Shown: positions 33,511 to 42,687, counted from the stretch's first letter. The stretch: 64,000 nucleotides of DNA from Nocardioides sp. BGMRC 2183 (GCA_008123405.1 VSSA01000003.1:1-64000); one strand, 5' to 3'. The notes: generated by a model from the sequence alone, not told the origin. Numbers and translations are program-made.

Positions 33511-34242
33511 ATGGTGATCCCGGGCCCCGTCGAGGCGGTGCTCTTCGACCTCGACGACACGCTCGTGGACCACCGCGGCGCGGCCGAGCGCGGACTGCGG
33601 GCCTGGCTCTCCGGGCTCGGGCTGGCCGACGATCCGGCGGGTCTCGAGCAGCACGTGGACCGCTGGTTCGCCCTGGAGGCCCGCCACTACGAGCGCTCCC
33701 AGCGCGGCGAGATCACCCACACCGAGCAGCGCCGGGTCCGGATCCGCGCCTTCCTGCCCGGGTGGGACCTGGCTGACGACACGCTCGCCGACGACACGTT
33801 CGCGGGGTTCCTGGACTACTACCGCTCCGCGTGGCGCGCCTTCGCCGACGCGGCCGAGGCAATTCGTGCCGCACGGGCCGCGGGCCTCGCCGTCGGCATC
33901 CTCACCAACGGCGAGCAGGGGATCCAGGAGAGCAAGCTGCGTCGTACCGGGTTGGCGGAGCTGGGGGTGCCGGTCTTCGCCTCCTCCGAATTGCCGGCTT
34001 CCAAACCCGACCGGCGCTCCTATCACGCCGCATGCGCCTCACTCGGCGTCGAGCCTTCCCGGTGCGCGATGGTCGGCGACTCCCTGACCAACGACGTGTA
34101 CGGTGCCGAACGGGCGGGACTGCACGCGGTCTGGCTGGACCGACACGGATGGCACGACCCGGCCCGGCACGGCAACGTGCGGACTCGGGTACGTCGCCTT
34201 GTCGACCTCGACTGGACCCCGACGCGGTCGCGCCGAATCTGA
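33511..34242 (+). CDS. HAD family hydrolase
   Basis: 243 aa, cytoplasmic phosphatase-like enzyme. Motif I VLFDLDDTLVDHRGAAERG, motif II GILTNGEQGIQESKL, motif III Lys in ASKPDRRSYHAAC, motif IV VGDSLTNDVYGAERAG. The helical cap lies between residues about 20 and 110. The layout fits the YjjG/pyrimidine nucleotidase or 2-haloacid dehalogenase-like branch; substrate unknown. Start at ATG of MVIPGPVEAVLF. Divergent from the HTH gene across 261 bp, in which I find only a short inverted pair (CCTTCCCC at 33282 and GGGGAAGG at 33343). Confidence 0.87.
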   Translation: MVIPGPVEAVLFDLDDTLVDHRGAAERGLRAWLSGLGLADDPAGLEQHVDRWFALEARHYERSQRGEITHTEQRRVRIRAFLPGWDLADDTLADDTFAGFLDYYRSAWRAFADAAEAIRAARAAGLAVGILTNGEQGIQESKLRRTGLAELGVPVFASSELPASKPDRRSYHAACASLGVEPSRCAMVGDSLTNDVYGAERAGLHAVWLDRHGWHDPARHGNVRTRVRRLVDLDWTPTRSRRI

Positions 34243-34309
34243 GCCGGTCGGCTCAGAGATCGCGCGGGCAGGGGACGCCGGGTGCTGCGCGTCGCATCCG
34301 TGCGATCTC

Positions 34310-35122
34310 TCAGCCGCCAGCGAGCTCCTCGGAGCGGTCCCGGGCAGCCTCCAGCGCGGCCAGGAACGCAGCCCGCACTCCGTGATCCTCGAGCTGGCGC
34401 AATGCGGCGGCTGTGGTGCCGGCAGGCGAGGTCACCCGCTCGCGCAGCACCGTCGGGTGCTCCCCGGTCTCGGCGAGCATCGTCGCGGAGCCGAGCAGGG
34501 TCTGCACCGCGAGCTCGTGGGCGGTCGCCCGCGGCAACCCGAGGTGGACGCCCGCCTCGATCATCGCCTCGGCGACCAGGAAGACGTAGGCCGGGCCGGA
34601 GCCGCTGATCGCGGTGACCGCGTCCTGCTGCTTCTCCGGCACACGCACCACGCGGCCCACCGAGGCCATCAGCGCTTCGGCCTCCGCCAGCTGTGCGTCG
34701 GTGCAGTGCGTGCCCGCAGAGATCGCTGCCATGCCCTGGTCGACCAGGGCAGGGGTGTTCGGCATCACCCGGACCACGGCGACACCCTCGGGGATCCGGG
34801 CTTCGATCAGCTCCGTGGTGATGCCGGCGGCCAGTGAGATCAGCAGCTGACCGGAGCGCAGCGCCGGGGCGATCTCGTCGAGCACGTCGACCATGTCCTG
34901 AGGCTTGATCACGAGCGCGACGACGTCGGACCGTTCGGCGGCGGACAGGTTCGCGACCACCTCGACGCCGTACCGCTCGGTGAGCTCCTCGGCCCGCTCT
35001 GCCCGCTTCTCCCCCACCAGCAGGTCCGCTGGCGCGCGACCCGCTCGGATCAGCCCCGCCAGGATCGTCTCTCCCATCACACCGGCGCCGATGAGGGCGG
35101 TGCGTGCCGCGGTCTCGCTCAT
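34310..35122 (-). CDS. proC: ProC, pyrroline-5-carboxylate reductase
   Basis: Last step of proline synthesis, NAD(P)H-dependent. 270 aa. Rossmann motif ALIGAGVMGETILAGLI at the N-terminus; VRVMPNTPALVDQGM and ITAISGSGPAYVFLVAEAM are the family signatures near residues 120 and 160. C-terminal helical dimerisation part (SPAGTTAAALRQLEDHGVRAAF). Start at the ATG of MSETAARTALIG, upstream in-frame codons being low-quality Arg/Pro-rich sequence. Confidence 0.95.
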   Translation of the reverse strand: MSETAARTALIGAGVMGETILAGLIRAGRAPADLLVGEKRAERAEELTERYGVEVVANLSAAERSDVVALVIKPQDMVDVLDEIAPALRSGQLLISLAAGITTELIEARIPEGVAVVRVMPNTPALVDQGMAAISAGTHCTDAQLAEAEALMASVGRVVRVPEKQQDAVTAISGSGPAYVFLVAEAMIEAGVHLGLPRATAHELAVQTLLGSATMLAETGEHPTVLRERVTSPAGTTAAALRQLEDHGVRAAFLAALEAARDRSEELAGG

Positions 35123-35238
35123 GGTTCTGCTCGCTTCGTGGAGGTCGGGGACGTCACGAAGGATGTCAGGTCGCCCGCCATCGCGACGAGACGGCACCGC
35201 GGCGGGACGCGACGGACGGGCCGGTCGGCGCTCCGGCC

Positions 35239-36003
35239 TCACTCAGTACGACGCCGAAGGGTCGCCGCTCCCAGCGCCAGACAGGCCACGGCGAAGCCGA
35301 CCACGATGCCGACGTCGCGCCAGACCTCGCCGGTCGCCGTGCTCACGGTCAGCTCGGTCATCGCATCGACCGCGTAGGAGAGCGGCAACACGTCGGAGGC
35401 GATCTCCAGCACCCGAGGCAGCTGATCGCGGGGCACCAGCAGGCCGCACAGCAGGATCTGGGGGACCACCACGGCCGGGAGGAACTGGACGGCCTGGAAC
35501 TCGGTCCGGGCGAAGGCGGAGACGAAGAGACCGAGCGCGGTGCCGAGGACGGCGTCGGCGACCGCGACCACGACCAGTAGCCACACCGGGCCGCGGACAT
35601 CGAGATCGAGCAGTCCGACCGAAACCCCGACCGCGAGCAGGGCCTGGACCGCGGCGACGAGCCCGAACGCGATCGCGTAGCCGAGCAGGAAGTCGAGTCG
35701 TTGCATCGGCATCGTGAAGAGCCGCTCCAAGGTGCCGCTCGAGCGTTCCCGCAAGGTGGTCACGCTGGTCACCAGGAACATCACGAAGAACGGGAAGATG
35801 GCCAGCAACGCCGGCCCGATCCGGTCGAAGATCGCACCCTGGTCGGAGAAGACCCACCACAGCAGTGCCTGCAGCAGACAGGGCAGCACCAGCAGCATCG
35901 CCAGGGTCCGGTGGTCGCGACGCAGCTGGGTCAGCACGCGGGTCGCGATGGCTCCGGTGACCCGAACGCTCGGGGCGTGGGTGCTCGGGCGGTGGGTGTT
36001 CAT
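35239..36003 (-). CDS. ABC-2 type transporter permease
   Basis: 254 aa with six predicted membrane helices (for example LAMLLVLPCLLQALLWWVF, LLAIFPFFVMFLVTSVTTL, VGIVVGFAVACLALGAATL) and the ABC-2 motif TTLRERSSGTLERLFTMPMQRLDFLLGY. Works with the ATPase encoded just upstream (ATGA overlap) as an exporter. Exporters of this pattern move drugs, lipids or polysaccharide; the TetR regulator next door favours a drug or stress role. Confidence 0.9.
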   Translation of the reverse strand: MNTHRPSTHAPSVRVTGAIATRVLTQLRRDHRTLAMLLVLPCLLQALLWWVFSDQGAIFDRIGPALLAIFPFFVMFLVTSVTTLRERSSGTLERLFTMPMQRLDFLLGYAIAFGLVAAVQALLAVGVSVGLLDLDVRGPVWLLVVVAVADAVLGTALGLFVSAFARTEFQAVQFLPAVVVPQILLCGLLVPRDQLPRVLEIASDVLPLSYAVDAMTELTVSTATGEVWRDVGIVVGFAVACLALGAATLRRRTE

Positions 36004-36719
36004 GCCGCGTCCCTCCCGACCAGCGCGAGGAACGCGGTCTCGATGTCAGTCGAGCCGGTGCTGGCCTTGATCGCGGCCGGACTGTCGTGGGCGAGGATCT
36101 GGCCCTCGCGCATCAGCATCAGCCGGTCGCACCGGTCGGCCTCGTCCATCACATGGCTGGAGACCAGGACCGCGGTGCCGTCCGCCGCCAGTCGGTGGAA
36201 CAGGTCCCACAGGTCGCGGCGCAGCACCGGATCGAGTCCCACCGTCGGCTCGTCGAGGACCAGGAGGTCGGGGGCGCCGAGGAGCGCCACCGCGAGACCC
36301 ACGCGCGAGCGCTGGCCGCCGCTGAGCCGACCGACCACCTGGTCGCGCTGGGCGGTCAGGTCGACGGCGGAGATCGCCGAATAGACCGACCCGGCGCCGC
36401 AGCCCAGCACGCGGGCGAAGAAGCGGAGGTTCTCGCCGACGCTCAGGTCGTCGTACACGCTGCTGGCCTGGGTCATGTAGCCGACCCTGGTGCGCAGCGG
36501 TGGGCTCCCCGCCTCGTGTCCGAGGACGGTGACCGTCCCCCCGGCGATCCGCTGCACGCCGACCACCGCACGAAGCAGGGTCGACTTGCCGCAACCCGAA
36601 GGTCCGAGCAGCCCGGTGACACCGGCGTGAACGGCGAGATCCAGACCGTCCAGGACGACCTGTCCGCCGCGGACCACCTGCAGATCCCGGAGCTCGACCA
36701 CCGCCGAAGAATTCACCAT
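36000..36719 (-). CDS. ABC transporter ATP-binding protein
   Basis: 239 aa. Walker A GPSGCGKSTLLRAV near residue 38, signature LSGGQRSRVGLAVALLG, Walker B LLVLDEPTVGLDP, switch His in VSSHVMDE. Start is the ATG of MVNSSAVVELRDL, only 7 nt after a -10 element, which implies a leaderless message. Overlaps the permease by ATGA. Together they form one two-gene exporter, likely controlled by the TetR protein encoded just upstream. Confidence 0.92.
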   Translation of the reverse strand: MVNSSAVVELRDLQVVRGGQVVLDGLDLAVHAGVTGLLGPSGCGKSTLLRAVVGVQRIAGGTVTVLGHEAGSPPLRTRVGYMTQASSVYDDLSVGENLRFFARVLGCGAGSVYSAISAVDLTAQRDQVVGRLSGGQRSRVGLAVALLGAPDLLVLDEPTVGLDPVLRRDLWDLFHRLAADGTAVLVSSHVMDEADRCDRLMLMREGQILAHDSPAAIKASTGSTDIETAFLALVGRDAA

Positions 36720-36726
36720 GTAATGA

Positions 36727-36755
36727 ATAATGCGCCTCGCGGTGGAATCCGGCAA
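36727..36755 (-). promoter_or_regulatory. Putative promoter of the ABC exporter, leaderless
   Basis: On the minus strand TTGCCG (36750-36755) and CATTAT (36727-36732) are spaced by exactly 17 bp. The ATG of the ATPase gene follows 7 nt after the -10, so the transcript should begin at or next to the start codon. The local AT content is well above its surroundings. Confidence 0.55.
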
Positions 36756-36764
36756 GACACCCGA

Positions 36765-36810
36765 GTCGTCAGGGTGAGAGTGATCCAGAGACCACTCTCA
36801 CCCTGACGAC
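36765..36810. terminator. Perfect 18-bp inverted repeat between tetR and the ABC genes
   Basis: GTCGTCAGGGTGAGAGTG (36765-36782) and its exact complement (36793-36810) around a 10-base loop. It lies 31 bp past the tetR stop and 9 bp upstream of the -35 of the ABC promoter. A terminator is the default reading; an operator for the TetR protein is possible because of the position. Confidence 0.6.
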
Positions 36811-36841
36811 CCGCCGTACCTAACGTCCGTGGTCAGAACAT

Positions 36842-37465
36842 CTAGGGAAGGTCACCCACCAAGTAGCGGTCGAGCGTCGGGGCAAAGGTCGCGACGACCT
36901 CGTCGGCCGGCATGCCCGCCACCGGGTCCAGACCGACCAGGTAGCGCCCGATCACCAGACCGAAGACCTGGGTGGCCACCAGCGGCATCCGCCGCTCGGG
37001 CTCCTCGACGCCGAGCAGCTCCCCGAGCGGGACCAGCACCACCGGCACGAACCCGGAGCGCACCAGCTCCTCACCCCCGGGTTCCAGGAAGCGACGCACT
37101 GCAGCGACCAGACCCGGTTGCAGCTCGGGGTCGTCCCAGACGGAGAGGATCGCCCGCAGCATCCGTCCACCCGGACCTCCTGCCGGATCATCCGGCTCGC
37201 CACCTCCGTCCGGGAGCACCGCCAAGCGCTCGGCAAGGACCACGCGCGGGTCGACCGGAAGCGCGAGCGAGGCCACGAAGAGCTCGTCCTTCGTGCCGAA
37301 GTAGTGGTGCACCAGGGCCGGATCGACACCTGCCTGTTGTGCGACCGCGCGGATCGTCGTACCGGCGAAACCGCCGGCGGCGAACCGTTCCCGGGCAGCG
37401 TCCAGGATCAGCGCGCGGGTGTCCGGGCTGCCGCGGCGTCGCCCTCGGGCGCGGGTCTCGCTCAT
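36842..37465 (-). CDS. TetR/AcrR family regulator
   Basis: 207 aa. N-terminal DNA-binding domain about 12-60: RALILDAARERFAAGGFAGT, TIRAVAQQAGVDPALVHHYF, GTKDELF. The C-terminal ligand-binding part is helical and ends GRYLVGLDPVAGMPADEVVA. It overlaps the sugar isomerase stop (ATGA) and precedes the ABC exporter genes on the same strand, which it probably represses. Confidence 0.9.
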   Translation of the reverse strand: MSETRARGRRRGSPDTRALILDAARERFAAGGFAGTTIRAVAQQAGVDPALVHHYFGTKDELFVASLALPVDPRVVLAERLAVLPDGGGEPDDPAGGPGGRMLRAILSVWDDPELQPGLVAAVRRFLEPGGEELVRSGFVPVVLVPLGELLGVEEPERRMPLVATQVFGLVIGRYLVGLDPVAGMPADEVVATFAPTLDRYLVGDLP

Positions 37466-38301
37466 CGCGACTGCTCAGTCGAGTGCTCCGCCGCCGCCTC
37501 CAGATGAGCGCGGGCGAACTCCAGCGACTCGCGCAGGTCTGCCTCCCGCTCGGCGCGGTCGGCACAGCGTCGGGTGTTGATCTCCAGCACCACCTCCCCG
37601 TCGAAGCCGACGTCTGCCAGGTGCTCGAGGAACCCCGCGGCGCCGATCCGTCCCCGTCCGGGCACCAGATGCTCGTCCTTGGCCGAATCGGTGCCGTCGG
37701 TCAGGTGCACGTGACGCAGCCGCGGCCCCAGGCGCCGGGCCATCTCGATCGGGTCCGACCGGGCGATCGCAGCGTGGGAGAGGTCGATCGTGGTGTTGGC
37801 GTACGGCTCGGTGGAGGGGTCCCACCCTGGCTGGTACATCTGCATCCCGCGGCGCGAGGTGGCGCGCCATGGGTACATGTTCTCCACGGCGAAGGCGATG
37901 CCGCTGGAGTTCTCCAGCGCCGCGATGCCGTTGACGAAGTCACGCGCGTACTCCCGCTGCCACCGGAACGGAGGATGGACGACGACGACTTCGGCGCCGA
38001 CGGCGCGGGCCATCGCCGCCGAGCGTTCCAGCTTGCCCCACGGCTCGGTCCCCCAGACCCGCTGCGTGAAGAGCAGACACGGCGCGTGCACTGCGCTGAC
38101 CGGCACCTGGTGGTGCTCGGCGAGGCTGTGGACCGCGCTCACCTGCTGGGAGATCCCGTCGACCCCGACCATCACCTCGACCGACTCATACCCCAGGTCG
38201 GCGGCATAGCCGAAGGCGTGCGCGGTGGACTCGGGGTAGACCGACACGCTGGACAGCCCGATCCGCGGCCGGCTGCTCGGCCTGCTGCTCGGCGCGGTCA
38301 C
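37462..38301 (-). CDS. Sugar phosphate isomerase/epimerase (AP endonuclease 2-like TIM barrel)
   Basis: 279 aa, xylose-isomerase-like TIM barrel. Visible metal-site strands: [31 protein letters not shown] (Glu ligand), [13 protein letters not shown] (Asp and His), [20 protein letters not shown] and VLEINTRR (Glu). Homologous to mycobacterial Rv0498, which also follows ppx. The GTG start overlaps the ppx stop as GTGA. Substrate unknown. Confidence 0.86.
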   Translation of the reverse strand: MTAPSSRPSSRPRIGLSSVSVYPESTAHAFGYAADLGYESVEVMVGVDGISQQVSAVHSLAEHHQVPVSAVHAPCLLFTQRVWGTEPWGKLERSAAMARAVGAEVVVVHPPFRWQREYARDFVNGIAALENSSGIAFAVENMYPWRATSRRGMQMYQPGWDPSTEPYANTTIDLSHAAIARSDPIEMARRLGPRLRHVHLTDGTDSAKDEHLVPGRGRIGAAGFLEHLADVGFDGEVVLEINTRRCADRAEREADLRESLEFARAHLEAAAEHSTEQSR

Positions 38302-39236
38302 GACGGTTCGGCCGGACCCAGCTTGTCGATGCGCTCCAGGATCACTCCCTCGCGCAGCGCCCACGGGCAGATCTCCAGCCGCTCCTCGTCGAAGATGTCC
38401 ATGCAGGCCTCGGCGACCAGGGCACCGGGCACGATCTGGTGGGCCCGGTTGGCCGAGACCCCGGGCAGTTCGGCGAGCTCGGGCAGCGTCATCGTGGCCA
38501 GCTTGGGGATCCACTCGCGCAGGTCTGCCAGGGGCAGCGCACGCGGCGTCAACGGCCCGTCGGCCGAGGGCGCGGCGCCGCAGATCCTGGCCAGTGAGCG
38601 GAACGTCTTGGAGGTGGCGGCGGCTCGGTGGGTCGCCCCCGCGCGCAGCACCTGCCCGGCGTCGCGGGCGATGGCGGCGCGGATCTCCTTGCGCACCCGA
38701 CGCAGGGTGTCCGGTTCGGCGACCTCGGCGGCCAGCGAGGCGGCGAGGCGGGCGGCACCCAACGGCAGCGACTGGGCGATGTCGGGGAGCTCGTCGGGCC
38801 CGGCGGCGATCTCCAGCGACCCTCCGCCGATGTCGAAGACGATGAGCCGGCCCGACGACCAGCCGAACCAGCGGCGTACCGCCAAGAAGGTCAGCCGTGC
38901 CTCGTCCTCCCCGGGCAGCACCTCGATGTCGACGCCGGTGCGCTCACGCACCACCGCGAGCACATGGTCGGAGTTGACCGCATCCCGCACCGCAGAAGTG
39001 GCGAACGGGAGCAGCTCCTCACAGCCCTTCTCCTCGGCGACCGCGAGAGCCTCCGCAGTGAACGCGGCGAGCGCGTCGATGCCGCTGGCGCACACCTCGC
39101 CGTCGGCGTCGAGGTGCTCGGCCAGTCGGAGCGGCTGCTTGTGGGAGAAGGCCGGCAGCGGCGCGGCACCTTCGTGCGCGTCGACCACCAGCAGGTGACC
39201 GGTGTTGGAGCCGATGTCGAGGACACCCAGACGCAT
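38298..39236 (-). CDS. ppx: Ppx/GppA family exopolyphosphatase
   Basis: 312 aa, ASKHA-fold phosphatase acting on polyphosphate and/or pppGpp. Phosphate loops [15 protein letters not shown] at the N-terminus and [11 protein letters not shown] near residue 138; [13 protein letters not shown] near residue 85. The short form without the HD domain is typical of actinobacterial Ppx1/Ppx2. Equivalent to Rv0496. Start is the ATG of MRLGVLDIG. First gene of ppx - isomerase - tetR. Confidence 0.9.
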   Translation of the reverse strand: MRLGVLDIGSNTGHLLVVDAHEGAAPLPAFSHKQPLRLAEHLDADGEVCASGIDALAAFTAEALAVAEEKGCEELLPFATSAVRDAVNSDHVLAVVRERTGVDIEVLPGEDEARLTFLAVRRWFGWSSGRLIVFDIGGGSLEIAAGPDELPDIAQSLPLGAARLAASLAAEVAEPDTLRRVRKEIRAAIARDAGQVLRAGATHRAAATSKTFRSLARICGAAPSADGPLTPRALPLADLREWIPKLATMTLPELAELPGVSANRAHQIVPGALVAEACMDIFDEERLEICPWALREGVILERIDKLGPAEPS

Positions 39237-39280
39237 GGCACCACGGTACTCGCCGGGACGTACCTGGCCGGCCGGCGGTT

Positions 39281-39319
39281 CGAGGCGCATCGAGGCGCAT
39301 CGAGGCGGATCGAGGCGGG
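39281..39319. repeat. 10-bp tandem repeat, four copies
   Basis: CGAGGCGCAT occurs at 39281 and 39291, CGAGGCGGAT at 39301 and CGAGGCGGGG at 39311. It lies in the divergent gap between ppx and the Cys-rich gene, 27 bp from the latter's start. The 10-bp period would put all copies on one face of the helix. Confidence 0.8.
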
Positions 39320-39346
39320 GCCTGGCTCGGTGCGTAAATTGGCGGA

Positions 39347-40123
39347 GTGCCTGAGGTCGACCTGGATTTCCCCCGCGCCCACGTCGAGTTCGTCAATCCC
39401 GACGACGAGACCGAGGTGCTCCGCTGTGACCTCACCTGGCTGACCTCCGCCTACACCTGCATCTTCGGGGCCGGCTGCCAGGGCATCTACGCCGACTCCC
39501 CCGACACCGGCTGCTGCACGCTCGGAGCGCACTTCGCCGACCGCGAGGACGAGGACCGGGTCGCCGGGTACGTCGCCCAGCTGACCCCCGAGCACTGGCA
39601 GTTCCACCCGGGGCGCAAGGTGCGGAAGAAGGACTGGATCGAGACCGACGAGGACGGCGAGCGCAAGACTCTGGCCATCGAGGTCGACGGTCAGCGCGGC
39701 TGCATCTTCCACAACCGGACGGACTTCGCGCCGTCCGGCGGAGGTGGCGGCGCCGGCTGCGCGTTGCACGGCCTGGCCCTGGAACAGGGCCGCGAACCGC
39801 TGGAGACCAAGCCGGATGTCTGCTGGCAGCTCCCGATCCGGCGCACGTTCCGCACCGTCGAACGGCCTGACGGTACGTCGTACACGGAGGTCAGCATCGG
39901 CGAGTACGACCGTCGCGGCTGGGGACCTGGCGGCCACGACCTGGACTGGTACTGCTCGGGCAACACCGAGGCGCACGTGGCGATGGAGCCGGTCTACGTC
40001 ACGAACCGACCGGAGCTGATCGCGCTGATCGGCCAGGCCGCCTACGACGAGCTCGCCCGGCACTGCGAGGCGCACCTGCGGTCACGCTCCGCGCTGGCGC
40101 TGCACCCCGCCTCGCCACGGTGA
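39347..40123 (+). CDS. Cys-rich conserved hypothetical protein
   Basis: 258 aa, soluble, no signal or membrane segment. Ten or more Cys, several grouped: [66 protein letters not shown]. The spacing suggests a bound metal ion or iron-sulfur cluster; it resembles in style the YkgJ/DUF3109 group of Cys-rich proteins, though I cannot confirm the family. GTG start ([15 protein letters not shown]). The gene stands divergent from ppx, with the VOC protein gene 73 bp downstream. Confidence 0.8.
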   Translation: MPEVDLDFPRAHVEFVNPDDETEVLRCDLTWLTSAYTCIFGAGCQGIYADSPDTGCCTLGAHFADREDEDRVAGYVAQLTPEHWQFHPGRKVRKKDWIETDEDGERKTLAIEVDGQRGCIFHNRTDFAPSGGGGGAGCALHGLALEQGREPLETKPDVCWQLPIRRTFRTVERPDGTSYTEVSIGEYDRRGWGPGGHDLDWYCSGNTEAHVAMEPVYVTNRPELIALIGQAAYDELARHCEAHLRSRSALALHPASPR

Positions 40124-40196
40124 CAGCCACCTCTCGACGTCAAGAGACCCCGACCCCGGCGCAGCGGCCCGCTGACCGCATGCTGAGAATGAGGTC

Positions 40197-40835
40197 ATGC
40201 GCCTCGATCATCTCTCCTACGCAGCTGGCCCGGACGGACTCATCGCCTCGGCCGAGCGCCTCGGCGCGGCAGTGGGGAGGGACTTCGTCGACGGCGGCAT
40301 CCACCCCCGGTTCGGCACTCGCAACATGATCCTCCCGCTCGCCGACGCGACCTACATCGAGGTCGTCGAGGCGCTGGACCACCCGGCCTCCGACAAGGCC
40401 CCGTTCGGCCAGGCGGTGAAGGCACGCTCGTCGCTGGGGGGCGGCTGGCTCGGCTGGGTCGTCGCCGTGCCGGACATCGCACCGCTCGAGGAGCGACTCG
40501 GTCGCGCGGCCGTCGCCGGCAGCCGGCATCGCCCGGACGGCACCGAGCTGTCCTGGAAGCAGATCGGCGTCAACGGTCTGATCGCCGACCCGCAGCTGCC
40601 GTTCTTCGTGCACTGGGAGTCGGCCAGCGACCTGCACCCCTCTTCGGGGGCGGATGCGGCGTACTCGCTCGCCGGCATCGAGATCGCCGGCGACCCGCTC
40701 CGCGTGAGCGAGTGGCTCGGCGAGTCGGTCGAGGCTCCGCTGGAGGACGTCAAGGTCGAGTGGGTGGCGCCGCACGGCACGCCGGGCATCCTGGCCGCCC
40801 AGGTGCAGACCCCCTCCGGCCTGGTCCGGATCTGA
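40197..40835 (+). CDS. VOC family (glyoxalase-like) protein
   Basis: 212 aa, vicinal-oxygen-chelate fold of the Glyoxalase_3-like kind: MRLDHLSYAAG opens strand 1, GIHPRFGTRNMILPLADATYIEVVEAL gives the first module, and LPFFVHWESASDLHP and SLAGIEIAGDP the second. Metal ligands would be the His of RLDHLSY and Glu of TYIEVVE, but the substrate is unknown. Overlaps the methyltransferase gene by 4 bp if that starts at CTG. Confidence 0.85.
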   Translation: MRLDHLSYAAGPDGLIASAERLGAAVGRDFVDGGIHPRFGTRNMILPLADATYIEVVEALDHPASDKAPFGQAVKARSSLGGGWLGWVVAVPDIAPLEERLGRAAVAGSRHRPDGTELSWKQIGVNGLIADPQLPFFVHWESASDLHPSSGADAAYSLAGIEIAGDPLRVSEWLGESVEAPLEDVKVEWVAPHGTPGILAAQVQTPSGLVRI

Positions 40836-41551
40836 CCCTGACCGGGCAGCCGCTGCGCGGGTCCATCCCGAGTCCGAACATCTGGCAGCACACCGCCACC
40901 TACGAGATCGAGAACGCCGCCGCCGACCCCGACGGCCGGTTGTGGGCGGCGATGCGGCAACGCTGCGGCCCGCGGGCCTGGGCCGGACGCACGGTGCTCG
41001 ATCTGGGCTGCGGCTCCGGCTACCACCTGCCGCGGTTCGCCGAGGACGCCGCCGAGGTGATCGGCGTGGAGCCCCATCCGGGGCTGCTGCGGCTGGCGCA
41101 GCGTCGGACCCGCAAGGTCGCCGGAGTGCGCACGCTGCTCGGCACAGCCCAGCGGATCCCGCTCCCCGACGCCTCCGTCGACGTGGTCCACGCCCGCTGG
41201 GCCTACTTCTTCGGTCCCGGTTGCGAGCCCGGTCTCGCCGAGCTGGATCGAGTGGTACGACGCGGCGGCACCGCGCTGATCATCGACAACGACGGCTCCC
41301 GTTCGACCTTCGGCGGCTGGTTCCGCGCGGGCTATCCCGACCTGCCCGCGCCGGCGGTCGTGGAGCGCTTCTTCACCGCCCGCGGCTGGGAGCTGGGTCG
41401 GGTCGACATGGGCTGGCGGTTCGGCTCCCGGGCCGACTTGGAGGCGGTGGTGCGGATCGAGTTCACCCCCGAGGTCGCCGAGCGGGTGCTCGCCGAGCAT
41501 CGTGGGGTCGAGGTCGACTATGCGGTGAACCTCTGGTCGAAGCAGTACTGA
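40832..41551 (+). CDS. Class I SAM-dependent methyltransferase
   Basis: About 239 aa. SAM-binding motif VLDLGCGSGYHLPRF near residue 50, acidic residue of motif II in EVIGVEPHPGLL, motif IV DASVDVVHARWAYFFGPG, post-I GGTALIIDNDG. Small-molecule or lipid methyltransferase of Methyltransf_11 type; no substrate hint. The start is unclear: no ATG precedes the conserved PSPNIW region. A CTG at 40832 would overlap the VOC stop as CTGA, mirroring the ATGA/GTGA couplings elsewhere; a GTG at 40760 would overlap the VOC gene by 76 bp. Convergent with the LacI gene. Confidence 0.8.
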   Translation: MTLTGQPLRGSIPSPNIWQHTATYEIENAAADPDGRLWAAMRQRCGPRAWAGRTVLDLGCGSGYHLPRFAEDAAEVIGVEPHPGLLRLAQRRTRKVAGVRTLLGTAQRIPLPDASVDVVHARWAYFFGPGCEPGLAELDRVVRRGGTALIIDNDGSRSTFGGWFRAGYPDLPAPAVVERFFTARGWELGRVDMGWRFGSRADLEAVVRIEFTPEVAERVLAEHRGVEVDYAVNLWSKQY

Positions 41552-41567
41552 CCCGCTCGGGCCGGCG

Positions 41568-42629
41568 TCAGAGGAACGGGCCGTCGGAGGGGTCGGTCGA
41601 CCCCCGCACCACCAACCGCGGCGTGAGCAGCACCCCGGTCGGCTCGACCGGCTCGGGGCCGAGCAACCGCCGCAGGGCGGCCACGATCTCGGACGCGACG
41701 TCCTCCAGCGGCGCCCGCACCGAGGTCAGGCCGGGCGGCACGATCTGGGCGGCACTGGAGTCGTCGAAGCCAACCACCCCGACGTCGGTGCCGGCGCGCA
41801 GACCACGAGCCACCAGGGCGTGCAGCACACCGATCCCGAGGGTGTCCGTAGCGCAGACCACCGCATCCGGCCGGTGGTCCGCGGTGTCGAGCACCGCGCC
41901 CGCAGCCTCTGTCGCCGCCTCGACCGTGTCCGCGGCGGAGGCGACCAGCCCGTCGGTCGGCAACCCGGCGGCGTGCATCGCCTGCTCCCACCCCGACCGC
42001 CGGTCGGCATCGACTCGGTTGCTCGGCGACCAGCCGAGCCACCAGATCCGCTGGTGGCCGCGGGCGATCAGGTGCTCGGTGGCGGCCCGCACCCCGGCGG
42101 CACCGTCCACGTCGACCCAGGAGTGGCGCGCCTCGGGCTCGCCCCAGGGGCGACCGAACGCGACGAAGGGGGCGCGGCGCTGGGCCAGCCACGCCGTCTG
42201 CGGCTGGTCGAGGAAGGTCTCGGTCACCACGAACGCGTCGACCGCGGTGGAGCGGAGGAGGTCGTCGTACCCCTTGATCGGGTCCGGTGTCTCGGAGCCG
42301 TCGTCGCCGTCGGCGACCAGCATCAGGTGATAGCCGGCGTCACGCGCGGCGCCGACCAGCGCCTTGACGAAACGGTCCATCGCGGTGTTCGCGGTGCCGT
42401 CGGGGGTTGCGATGTAGCGCAGGCCGACCAACCGGGTGGTGCCGGTGCGCAGGTTGCGGGCGGCGCGGTTGGGCACGTAGCCGAGCTCGTCGATGGCGGC
42501 CTGGACCCTCGAGAGCGTCTCCTCCCGCAACAGCGAGGGATTGTTGACCGCGTTGGAGACGGTCTGTCGGGAGACGCCGGCACGGCGTGCGACGTCGGCC
42601 AGGGTCGGCGCCTGGGGCGCGGTCGCCAT
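41568..42629 (-). CDS. LacI family transcriptional regulator
   Basis: 353 aa. N-terminal HTH and hinge, residues about 8-62: TLADVARRAGVSRQTVSNAV, NNPSLLREETLSRVQAAIDE, LGYVPNRAARNLRTG. The rest is a periplasmic-binding-protein-like effector domain (VDAFVVTETFLDQPQTAWLA, WWLGWSPSNRVDADRRSGW). Start ATG is preceded by GGGAGGTGGGG. Effector likely a sugar, but no sugar transport or catabolic gene lies nearby, so the regulated genes are elsewhere. Confidence 0.92.
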   Translation of the reverse strand: MATAPQAPTLADVARRAGVSRQTVSNAVNNPSLLREETLSRVQAAIDELGYVPNRAARNLRTGTTRLVGLRYIATPDGTANTAMDRFVKALVGAARDAGYHLMLVADGDDGSETPDPIKGYDDLLRSTAVDAFVVTETFLDQPQTAWLAQRRAPFVAFGRPWGEPEARHSWVDVDGAAGVRAATEHLIARGHQRIWWLGWSPSNRVDADRRSGWEQAMHAAGLPTDGLVASAADTVEAATEAAGAVLDTADHRPDAVVCATDTLGIGVLHALVARGLRAGTDVGVVGFDDSSAAQIVPPGLTSVRAPLEDVASEIVAALRRLLGPEPVEPTGVLLTPRLVVRGSTDPSDGPFL

Positions 42630-42687
42630 CCCCCACCTCCCTCTCTGTTCGCGTGGCCCGGTGCAGCCCCGGGGTTGGCCCGAGGCT

